Shown: positions 1 to 5,614 of the stretch, in pieces | How the letters are laid out: each line of letters begins with the position of its first letter | Numbering within the stretch: position 1 is the first letter of the stretch | Source: Bacilli bacterium | GTDB lineage: Bacteria; Bacillota_I; Bacilli_A; Haloplasmatales; Haloplasmataceae | DNA length: 9,021 nt | Assembly (NCBI GenBank): GCA_012513195.1 | Contig: JAAZCR010000043.1 | Coordinates: forward strand, 1-9,021 | Direction: 5' to 3' | Notes under the pieces: generated by a model | The model's database searches: none | Told to the model about the DNA's origin: nothing | What the model saw: the letters and a program-made list of their open reading frames with translations, nothing else | Made by a program: the position numbers and the translations under genes

Positions 1-99
1 CTACTCAATAGTATTAAATTTAATGTCATATTTAAATGATAAATATGCATTGATTATTATCTCATATAAATCTCGTACCATTTTCGCACGATAAAAAAT
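1..99. other. No supported gene at window edge
   Basis: This AT-rich stretch lies beyond the terminator hairpin at 100-121. The minus strand has a 26-codon open frame from an ATG at 80 to a TAG at 1-3, but it has no Shine-Dalgarno sequence, no recognisable motif and no promoter. I see no gene that can be supported here; it could be spacer or a decayed remnant. Confidence 0.5.
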
Positions 100-121
100 C
101 CCTAGTCTTTTTCAACTAGGG
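100..121. terminator. Probable bidirectional intrinsic terminator
   Basis: A perfect 7-bp stem (CCCTAGT at 100-106, ACTAGGG at 115-121) encloses an 8-nt loop. On the minus strand it is followed by ATTTTTTAT (91-99), on the plus strand by TAATTTTTTTAT. It would end minus-strand transcription coming from ssrA and the broken zinc-ribbon gene, whose TAG (116-118) lies inside the stem. The stem is short and its GC content modest, so termination may be partial. Confidence 0.6.
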
Positions 122-322
122 TAATTTTTTTATAATTAATTTACAATTTTCACAATAATGTACTTCATCAATTTTAGGTGCTATGATATTCTTTTTTGTT
201 AATAATTTGATGAAAGTATCTTCTTTATCTCCAATATTAGAACGCCATTTAGTATTTCTTACCCACAAATGGTATTAAATTTAGCCTACTTTCATCTCAT
301 TACCACAATAAGGATAATTCAT
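116..322 (-). pseudogene. Degenerate small zinc-ribbon protein gene (DUF6487-like)
   Basis: Reading from the ATG at 322-320 gives 68 codons in one frame to a TAG at 116-118, interrupted only by TAA codons 14 and 16 (TAA-ATT-TAA at 275-283). The N-terminus reads MNYPYCGNEMKVG, and the part after the stops ends in HYCENCKLIIKKLP. This matches the layout of small DUF6487-type proteins: an N-terminal CPYC-GNEM knuckle, G-Y-I-x, a middle with conserved tryptophans, and a C-terminal YxCxxCKKII knuckle. Two single-base changes (TAT or TAC to TAA, and CAA to TAA) would explain the stops. The first cysteine is also lost, giving YPYC instead of CPYC. The frame is otherwise intact, so decay looks recent. 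No clear Shine-Dalgarno sequence is visible. The family name comes from motif memory and is less certain than the broken reading frame. Function unknown; intact relatives are presumed zinc-binding. Confidence 0.65.
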
Positions 323-370
323 ATAACCTATCCTAGTAATATCATGAAAATGTAATAATAAATAAAAAAG

Positions 371-717
371 TGGAGATGGCGGGAGTCGAACCCGCGTCCG
401 AAAACACCGACCACTTGACTTTCTACAGGCTTAGACTATCTACTTTTTTTAACTGATAAACCGCCGATAGCCAGGCTTTTTATCAGCGATCCTTAACATC
501 TCTTCTAATGCCCTAAGGAGGCAGGCATTAGCGTAGCCCACTACACTGAACCCTAGTCAACTACGTGGGCAATAGTTGAATAGAGTTGCTACTATTTAAT
601 TAAGCAGCGTATCTTAAATTAGCGTTTCCGGTTATTTTAACCTCGACAGTTTAACGTGATGCTTAGCACGGCCTGCTTATCAAGCTCAAGTGCCCCCGTC
701 GAATACGTAACATCCCC
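371..717 (-). ncRNA. ssrA: Transfer-messenger RNA (tmRNA, 10Sa RNA)
   Basis: tmRNA rescues ribosomes stalled on broken mRNA: charged with alanine and bound by SmpB, it enters the A site and its internal frame adds a degradation tag. The 5' end (GGGGATG, 717-711) pairs with CATCTCC (378-372) to form the acceptor stem, with a G-U wobble at the third pair as the alanyl-tRNA synthetase identity element requires. The T arm GCGGGTTCGACTCCCGC and the 5' block TTCGACGGGGGCAC are typical. The discriminator A is base 371. The next bases are CTT, so the CCA tail is not encoded and must be added enzymatically. The mature length of 347 nt is normal. The gene has its own promoter, and its 5' leader of roughly 25 nt would be removed by RNase P. 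A T run at 364-369 directly after the T-arm/acceptor structure may help termination. smpB lies immediately upstream. Confidence 0.97.
600..629 (-). other. tmRNA proteolysis-tag reading frame (GNANLRYAA)
   Basis: Inside ssrA, the sequence ATAACC-GGA-AAC-GCT aligns with the resume site of other tmRNAs (TAGTC-GCA-AAC in E. coli). Reading from GGA at 629-627 gives GNANLRYAA, then TAA at 602-600. With the non-templated alanine from the tRNA-like end the tag is AGNANLRYAA. The Ala-Ala C-terminus recognised by ClpXP-type proteases is present. The residues before it are Arg-Tyr rather than the usual Ala-Leu or Ala-Val, and the resume codon is Gly rather than Ala. The frame assignment rests on the conserved resume context and correct length. 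Confidence 0.85.
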
Positions 718-748
718 ATAAAATATATATGAGTATACCCGCATTCAG

Positions 749-776
749 ATTATAACATTTTTAATATAAAAGTCAA
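749..776 (-). promoter_or_regulatory. ssrA promoter, housekeeping sigma type
   Basis: On the minus strand, -35 TTGACT (776-771) and -10 TATAAT (754-749) are separated by 16 bp, a near-consensus vegetative promoter. Transcription would start near 742, about 25 nt before the mature tmRNA 5' end at 717. The promoter begins 10 bp after the smpB stop codon, so ssrA can be expressed independently of smpB. Confidence 0.85.
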
Positions 777-786
777 GGTTACGGGA

Positions 787-1263
787 TTAACGGATACGAT
801 TAGCTTGACGATCTCTTAATGCACGTTCAATTTGGCGATTAAAGTCACGTTTCTTAATATCCTCGCGCTTATCATATAATTTTTTCCCTTTGGCCACCGC
901 AACTTCGATCTTCGCATAACCATCCTTAATATAAACTCTTAATGGTATTAACGAATAACCTGTTTGTTGCTGAAGACCATATAATCTACTAATTTCCTTC
1001 CGATGTAAGAGTAATTTCCTTACTCGGGTTGGATCATGATTCTTTTTTGTCCCAAAATCATATTGAGCGATATGCATATTATGGATAAATGCTTCACCAT
1101 TTTCAATACGCACATAGGCTTCTTGAATACTAACTTTTCCTTGTCGTACGGATTTTATTTCTGTACCTTCTAAAACAATTCCTGCTTCATAGGTATCTTC
1201 AATAAAATAATCATGGTGTGCTCTTCGATTAGTAGCGATGATTTTTCCCATTCCTTTTGGCAT
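787..1263 (-). CDS. smpB: SsrA-binding protein SmpB
   Basis: SmpB is the obligatory tmRNA partner: it binds the tRNA-like domain, delivers it to stalled ribosomes, and its C-terminal tail occupies the empty mRNA channel. The 158-residue product has the normal length. Family blocks are visible in order: the N-terminal IIATNRRAHHDY, the OB-fold segment GIVLEGTEIKSVRQGKVSI, the central HNMHIAQYDFG, the HDPTRVRKLLLHR segment, the AVAKGKKLYDKRE motif, and a basic tail ending ALRDRQANRIR. The first ATG (1263) is preceded by AAAGGTG at 7-nt spacing; the internal Met5 would be too far from that site. The gene is downstream of secG, separated by 82 bp with a hairpin but no convincing promoter, and directly upstream of ssrA. 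In Bacillus rnr lies between secG and smpB; it is absent here. Confidence 0.97.
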   Translation of the reverse strand: MPKGMGKIIATNRRAHHDYFIEDTYEAGIVLEGTEIKSVRQGKVSIQEAYVRIENGEAFIHNMHIAQYDFGTKKNHDPTRVRKLLLHRKEISRLYGLQQQTGYSLIPLRVYIKDGYAKIEVAVAKGKKLYDKREDIKKRDFNRQIERALRDRQANRIR

Positions 1264-1270
1264 AACATCA

Positions 1271-1310
1271 CACCTTTAATTAGTATTACATATTATTCCC
1301 CATAAAGGTG
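1271..1310 (-). promoter_or_regulatory. Possible stem sequestering the smpB ribosome binding site
   Basis: In the smpB leader the complementary octamers CACCTTTA (1310-1303) and TAAAGGTG (1278-1271) are separated by 24 nt. The downstream arm contains the Shine-Dalgarno bases AAAGGTG used by smpB. If paired, the stem would hide the ribosome binding site. The large AT-rich loop makes the fold only marginal, so this is a weak prediction. Confidence 0.25.
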
Positions 1311-1313
1311 CTA

Positions 1314-1340
1314 AAATCCCGACATTAACTACCGGGATTT
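1314..1340 (-). terminator. Hairpin between secG and smpB (weak terminator or attenuator)
   Basis: A perfect 8-bp stem (AAATCCCG at 1314-1321, CGGGATTT at 1333-1340) with an 11-nt loop lies 5 bp after the secG stop codon. On the minus strand the stem ends in TTT and is followed by one more T and AGC, a poor U tract. It could partly terminate secG transcripts or act as a processing or stability element; since smpB lacks a clear promoter, read-through is expected. Confidence 0.4.
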
Positions 1341-1345
1341 CTAAA

Positions 1346-1567
1346 CTACATGTATCTGCGAACTAGCGCAAGTACAATAAATAAAACTACAGAAATTAAG
1401 GTGCCTCGACTCAAGAATAATTCCATTCCACGTTCTTTTTGATTCTTGAAAAGTTCTGTATTAGCACCTGTTAAAGCTTCTCCTAAATCACCTTTCGATT
1501 CTTGTAAAGCTACAAACATTATTAAGAATAGTGAATTTATTAGTAAGAGATAATCTACGAAATTCAT
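1346..1567 (-). CDS. secG: Preprotein translocase subunit SecG
   Basis: SecG is the small accessory subunit of the SecYEG channel and assists SecA-driven export across the cytoplasmic membrane. The 73-residue product has the expected pattern: a first membrane helix (about residues 4-21, DYLLLINSLFLIMFVALQ), the conserved linker QESKGDLGEALTGANTELF, the KERGMELFLSRGT segment, and a second helix (about 53-70). Length is typical. The ATG at 1567 is preceded by AAGGAGG at 5-nt spacing. The gene has its own promoter after the eno terminator, so eno and secG are probably separate units despite being neighbours. It ends in TAG. Confidence 0.95.
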   Translation of the reverse strand: MNFVDYLLLINSLFLIMFVALQESKGDLGEALTGANTELFKNQKERGMELFLSRGTLISVVLFIVLALVRRYM

Positions 1568-1597
1568 AGGTGCCTCCTTATTAGTTCATCTTTATAT

Positions 1598-1626
1598 ATT
1601 ATAAACCATTATAGTAATAATGTAAA
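1598..1626 (-). promoter_or_regulatory. secG promoter
   Basis: On the minus strand -35 TTTACA (1626-1621) and -10 TATAAT (1603-1598) have an ideal 17-bp spacing. An additional TATAAT-like hexamer lies within the spacer but lacks a matching -35. The start of transcription would be near 1591, giving a leader of about 24 nt that contains the AAGGAGG ribosome binding site. It lies just past the eno terminator and could drive secG and smpB together. Confidence 0.75.
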
Positions 1627-1643
1627 CTTTTTTTAAGAAATAA

Positions 1644-1663
1644 AGGCACCAAAATTGGTGCCT
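1644..1663 (-). terminator. Terminator after eno
   Basis: A stem of 8 bp (AGGCACCA at 1644-1651, TGGTGCCT at 1656-1663) with a 4-nt loop starts 6 bp after the eno TAG. It is followed on the minus strand by a T-rich run (TTTATTTCTT). The stem is GC-rich for this region. It separates eno from secG, which has its own promoter. Confidence 0.65.
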
Positions 1664-1669
1664 AATCAA

Positions 1670-3035
<1,366 letters not shown>

Positions 3036-3060
3036 CGAAATGAATACTGAAAGCGATTAC

Positions 3061-3081
3061 TTGTCCACAAAATGTTGACAA
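3061..3081. promoter_or_regulatory. Palindrome upstream of eno promoter, possible regulator site
   Basis: The 9-nt arms TTGTCCACA and TGTTGACAA match as an inverted repeat at 8 of 9 positions around a 3-nt centre. The site is centred about 70 bp upstream of the predicted eno start, outside the promoter core, where an activator could bind. It does not match the CggR, CcpA or Rex consensus that I know. Its role is inference from symmetry and position. Confidence 0.35.
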
Positions 3082-3139
3082 TATTATTATCTACTCATTA
3101 TTTTAATTATATTCTAATTAAATATAATTCACTCTCAAT

Positions 3140-3164
3140 AAAAAAGCGGAATAACCGCTTTTTT
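3140..3164 (-). terminator. Terminator after prmC
   Basis: A 10-bp stem (AAAAAAGCGG at 3140-3149, CCGCTTTTTT at 3155-3164) with a 5-nt loop begins 1 bp after the prmC stop codon. In the minus-strand transcript the descending arm ends in six T, a textbook intrinsic terminator. The structure is A/T-symmetric and would also work on the plus strand. It isolates prmC from eno. Confidence 0.8.
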
Positions 3165-3165
3165 A

Positions 3166-4014
3166 TTACTCATTATAAATGATTGTGATCCGATCTTTAC
3201 CATTAATATCTTTTATAGTTTCATATTGAGAGTTTGGGAAATATCTATTTATTAATTTCTCCAGTTTTTCTCTTTGATTCCAACCATGTTCAAAAGCAAT
3301 AATACTACGCTTCTTTAAAACTAAATGGGCATCTTTAAGAATACGTTCATAATAAAGCATCCCATCTTTGCCACCATATAATGCTAGATGGGGTTCGTTA
3401 TTCTTAACTAAATCTTCAACATACTCATCTTCTGGAATATATGGTGGATTAGAAACTAAGATATCATACTTTTTCCCTAATGTAATTAATGGTTCTAATA
3501 AATCCCCCAAGTAAAAATTAACATAAGCTCCAAGATTTACCGCATTTTGACGCGCCACATCCAACGCTTTTTCACTAATATCTGTCGCAGTAACCCGCAT
3601 GTTAGGTTCTTCTAGCGCTAATGAAATCGCAATTGCGCCTGAACCTGTACCAATATCCACCACTTCTACTTCTTGATCGTCAAAATAATCATCATAAGCC
3701 ATTAAGACATTGGCAACAAGTTCTTCTGTCTCAAAGCGTGGTATTAATACGTCTTTCCCTACCAAAAACTTATAACCATAAAAATATACATAACCCATGA
3801 TATGCTGAACAGGTATGCCCTTTTCAACATATAACTCTACTCCTTTTTTGAACGCTTCTTCTTTATCTTTATCTACTTCTTCATTCATCATCATAGTAAG
3901 TTCATAACTTTCTTTTTGTAAGAAGTGCATAAGGAGTAATCTAATTGCTGATTCTTCCTTATTGAATTCTTGAGCTTTGCGCGTTCCATATTCTAATAAT
4001 TCCCGAACGGTCAT
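3166..4014 (-). CDS. prmC: Release factor glutamine N5-methyltransferase PrmC
   Basis: PrmC (HemK) methylates the glutamine of the GGQ motif in RF1 and RF2 with S-adenosylmethionine, which improves peptide release at stop codons. The 282-residue product has the family length: an N-terminal helical domain (about 1-75), the IPRFETEELV motif (91-100; usually IPRPETE), SAM-binding motif VVDIGTGSGAIA (118-129), the acidic motif TATDIS (142-147), and the catalytic NPPY (189-192) that binds the target glutamine. The ATG at 4014 is preceded by GAGGG at about 6-nt spacing. In related genomes prmC directly follows prfA; here more than 3 kb separates its substrate's gene from it, so it probably has its own promoter. 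It ends at TAA directly before a strong terminator. Confidence 0.96.
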   Translation of the reverse strand: MTVRELLEYGTRKAQEFNKEESAIRLLLMHFLQKESYELTMMMNEEVDKDKEEAFKKGVELYVEKGIPVQHIMGYVYFYGYKFLVGKDVLIPRFETEELVANVLMAYDDYFDDQEVEVVDIGTGSGAIAISLALEEPNMRVTATDISEKALDVARQNAVNLGAYVNFYLGDLLEPLITLGKKYDILVSNPPYIPEDEYVEDLVKNNEPHLALYGGKDGMLYYERILKDAHLVLKKRSIIAFEHGWNQREKLEKLINRYFPNSQYETIKDINGKDRITIIYNE

Positions 4015-4034
4015 TTAGTTCCCTCATTTCTAGT

Positions 4035-4051
4035 ATTATATTTACAGTATA
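4035..4051 (-). promoter_or_regulatory. Candidate prmC -10 elements
   Basis: Two -10-like hexamers, TATACT (4051-4046) and TATAAT (4040-4035), lie 20-37 bp before the prmC ATG. No good -35 box sits at a proper distance from either. A promoter is expected here because the upstream sigma genes end in a terminator and the intervening region is non-coding, but the assignment is weak. Confidence 0.3.
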
Positions 4052-4080
4052 ATCCAATAAGGAAAGATGCGCAAATAAAT

Positions 4081-4272
4081 TTAGGTATTTTTTACGCTAA
4101 ATTTATGATCAGCTAAGGCACAAAAATCCTTGATAATTTCGATTTCTTTAGGATTATTCGGACGATGATTTGCCCTAAACAAATCGTGTTGCCACTTAGT
4201 AAAATCAAGATCTAAGGATTTATGATGATCATAGGCATGAAAGAGATGTTCCCAGGGCTCATAGGTTTGGGT
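4081..4272 (-). pseudogene. Remnant of an unrecognised protein gene
   Basis: A 63-codon frame runs from directly after a TAA (4275-4273) to a TAA at 4083-4081. It has no ATG, GTG or usable start near its 5' end. The translation starts TQTYEPWEHLFHAYDHHKSL and ends IIKDFCALADHKFSVKNT. Its composition, with two Trp, five His, one Cys and a balanced mix of charged and hydrophobic residues, is unlike random AT-rich translation and looks like the C-terminal part of a real protein. I do not recognise the family. No continuation is visible upstream in any frame, so it is most likely a 5'-truncated remnant between the sigma operon and prmC. A chance open frame is not excluded. Confidence 0.45.
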
Positions 4273-4278
4273 TTAACC

Positions 4279-4538
4279 CGCAACTATACCTCAACTATAT
4301 AAATTAATTCTTTCTAAATAAAGAGAAAATCTCTTCAATATTGTTTGTTTAATTAAATAGGGCTATTCGGTATATATTAGAGAACTTTTTAGTATGTTTA
4401 TAAGTTTTCAGATAATAAATATTGTTGCTAAATTATCGTTATAACACTTAACGAGATAGGTCAATATTTTCTCCAAGAATTATTTGCCTAATCTTTTCTT
4501 CACTTTTACATTTGATTACTTTTTCTTTCCAAAGTTAA
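4279..4538. other. AT-rich non-coding stretch, no supported gene
   Basis: No gene with a start and ribosome binding site is visible on either strand. On the minus strand a 28-codon stop-to-stop frame (4534-4448) reads LWKEKVIKCKSEEK then IRQIILGENIDLSR. It may be a scrap of a decayed gene, but it is too short and lysine-rich to call. A small hairpin (AAGAGA/TCTCTT) lies near 4320-4335. The stretch looks like decayed sequence after the sigma operon terminator. Confidence 0.5.
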
Positions 4539-4590
4539 AATACCCTTAAATTAGATAGTACATTTTTTGAATATCTAATTTAAGGGTATT
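4539..4590 (-). terminator. Long perfect hairpin ending the sigma/anti-sigma operon
   Basis: Two 19-nt arms (4539-4557 and 4572-4590) are perfectly complementary around a 14-nt loop, starting 13 bp after the anti-sigma stop codon. On the minus strand the stem ends in TATT and continues TTAACTTT, an acceptable but broken U tract. Position and orientation fit an intrinsic terminator. The stem is unusually long and AT-rich with a GGG/CCC block near its base. Confidence 0.6.
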
Positions 4591-4603
4591 ATGTCATTTC
4601 GTC

Positions 4604-4981
4604 TTATTTATTCAGATTTTCTTCAGTGTTATCCTTTATTTCCTCATTTTGTTCAAAATTATCATTAACATTTGCACCATCATCATGAATAGGCGTATTA
4701 GTAACTTTATCTATCCGTAGTTGCATTATATAAGGTTCACTTTTAATCAATACTTGCTCAGGTTCAGTGCTATTATTCAAGGCATTTAACCCTAAAGTTA
4801 ACGCTAAAACTAGTATCGAAAACACTGTAGTTAACCGCATCCAGTGTTGTTTTAAGTTGCTCCATATATTATACTTTGGTGTAAAAATCTTTTCTAATGT
4901 GGTAAACTTTAATGTTGGTGTTACATTAATATCAGCTAATTCCTCGTCAATGATTGACTTTAAATCAGTTAAATCAATCAT
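4604..4981 (-). CDS. Probable single-pass membrane anti-sigma factor
   Basis: A 125-residue protein with a cytoplasmic N-terminal part (1-47), one membrane helix (about 48-67, MRLTTVFSILVLALTLGLNA) and an acidic, Asn-rich outer tail (68-125). The basic residues before the helix predict the N-terminus inside. The N-terminal segment (LKSIIDEELADINVTPTLK) resembles the sigma-binding start of small anti-sigma factors. There is no zinc HxxxCxxC motif; the protein has no cysteine at all. Its ATG overlaps the TGA of the sigma gene (ATGA, 4 bp), with GAGGTG of the sigma coding end as ribosome binding site, so translation is coupled and the two proteins would be made in fixed ratio. Function is inferred from context and topology, not from a recognised domain. 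Confidence 0.65.
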   Translation of the reverse strand: MIDLTDLKSIIDEELADINVTPTLKFTTLEKIFTPKYNIWSNLKQHWMRLTTVFSILVLALTLGLNALNNSTEPEQVLIKSEPYIMQLRIDKVTNTPIHDDGANVNDNFEQNEEIKDNTEENLNK

Positions 4982-5478
4982 TCTATCACCTCAAGACTTT
5001 CTTTGAGTAATTTACGGGCTCGTGACAATAAACTAGTCACATTACCGACAGTAGTATCAAGGATTTGCGCGATTTCCTGTACCGAAAATCCTTGATAATA
5101 ATATAATAAACTAACATCTTTATACTTATCAGGTAATCTGAGTACACTCTCAAGTAAGCTTTTCTTTTCCATTTCTATTTCGACATCATTAGTGCTGTTA
5201 CTAATTTTGTAAATATCTTCAAATTCATAGAAACTAACATTGCGATGCCAATAACTTTTCAACATGTCTTTACAGACATTAATGGCGATTTTCATAATCC
5301 AAGTTTTTTCACTGCTTTCTTTACGAAAAGTATTCCATTTATGATAAACCCTAATAAAGACTTCTTGGAAGGCATCTTCAGCTAAATGGCGGTCTTTCAG
5401 GTACATATAGGCAATGCGGAGGACGTCATTACCGTAATCTTGGATCAATCGCTCGATCTCTTTTTCAATTGATTCCAA
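4978..5478 (-). CDS. ECF-family RNA polymerase sigma factor
   Basis: This 166-residue protein has only sigma regions 2 and 4, as in extracytoplasmic-function sigma factors. Region 2 covers about residues 8-80, with the core-binding block AEDAFQEVFIRVY (33-45) and the promoter-melting and -10 recognition segment KTWIMKIAINVCKDMLKSYW (58-77). Region 4 covers about 110-162, with LRLPDKYKDVSLLYYYQGFSVQ-type sequence and a helix-turn-helix at 131-155. In the recognition helix the usual VKSRLSRAR reads VTSLLSRAR, so two basic positions are lost, which may change -35 recognition. The start is TTG at 5478, 7 nt after AAAGGAG; no ATG is suitably placed. The gene is followed with a 4-bp overlap by the likely anti-sigma gene and preceded by the beta-propeller gene. 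ECF factors commonly autoregulate, but I could not find a properly spaced ECF promoter upstream. Confidence 0.92.
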   Translation of the reverse strand: MESIEKEIERLIQDYGNDVLRIAYMYLKDRHLAEDAFQEVFIRVYHKWNTFRKESSEKTWIMKIAINVCKDMLKSYWHRNVSFYEFEDIYKISNSTNDVEIEMEKKSLLESVLRLPDKYKDVSLLYYYQGFSVQEIAQILDTTVGNVTSLLSRARKLLKESLEVIE

Positions 5479-5485
5479 GATGCCA

Positions 5486-5492
5486 CTCCTTT
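5486..5492 (-). promoter_or_regulatory. Sigma gene ribosome binding site (decides the TTG start)
   Basis: AAAGGAG (5492-5486) lies 7 nt before the TTG at 5478. No ATG or GTG lies in frame at a suitable distance, and the protein begins directly with the typical amphipathic N-terminus of ECF factors. Confidence 0.75.
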
Positions 5493-5496
5493 CAAG

Positions 5497-5514
5497 GATT
5501 AGACGAATCTAATC
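5497..5514 (-). promoter_or_regulatory. UUCG tetraloop hairpin or operator in the sigma leader
   Basis: The leader reads GATTAGA-TTCG-TCTAATC: a perfect 7-bp stem closed by a TTCG loop, ending 4 bp upstream of the AAAGGAG ribosome binding site. As RNA it could form a compact hairpin next to the ribosome entry site; as DNA it is an 18-bp palindrome that a dimeric regulator could bind. Which of the two applies cannot be told from sequence. Confidence 0.45.
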
Positions 5515-5537
5515 GGTGTTTTATTGCGTTTACTTTA

Positions 5538-5566
5538 ATTATAATAAAAATAAAATGATAATAAAA
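5538..5566 (-). promoter_or_regulatory. Candidate sigma operon promoter (weak)
   Basis: A TATAAT -10 box (5543-5538) lies 60 bp before the sigma start, but the bases 17 bp upstream (TTTTAT, 5566-5561) are a poor -35 and overlap the terminator of the propeller gene. A promoter is expected here because that terminator precedes the operon. The assignment is tentative. Confidence 0.3.
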
Positions 5567-5614
5567 GGAAAAGTTATCATCCTTTGCAGGTGAAATAACT
5601 TTTCCTTTTATTAT
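5558..5614 (-). terminator. Long perfect hairpin ending the beta-propeller gene
   Basis: Two 20-nt arms (5558-5577 and 5595-5614) pair perfectly around a 17-nt loop. The first transcribed base of the stem is the last base of the propeller stop codon. The stem is followed on the minus strand by CATTTTATTTTTATTAT, a T-rich tail. This is a strong intrinsic terminator that separates the propeller gene from the sigma/anti-sigma pair. Confidence 0.75.

Noticed and set aside
1..80. 26-codon minus-strand open frame at the window edge
   Set aside because: No ribosome binding site, promoter or motif, and it lies just past a terminator.
4978..4981. UGA read as tryptophan (genetic code 4), extending the sigma factor
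   Set aside because: Reading through would add only three residues. All tryptophans elsewhere are TGG, and the TGA in an ATGA overlap is a standard coupled stop/start.
4767..5006. Plus-strand open frame opposite the anti-sigma gene
   Set aside because: No ribosome binding site or motif; the minus-strand reading has a coupled start and sensible topology.
5500..5532. ECF-type autoregulated promoter (AAC ... CGTC) before the sigma gene
   Set aside because: CGTCTA is present, but the AAC motifs upstream give spacers of about 12 or 22 bp instead of the usual 16-17, and the motif lies inside a palindrome close to the ribosome binding site.
4539..5614. The two long hairpins as ends of an insertion sequence around the sigma genes
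   Set aside because: The arms of the two hairpins are unrelated, no transposase or target duplication is visible, and each hairpin sits where a terminator is expected.
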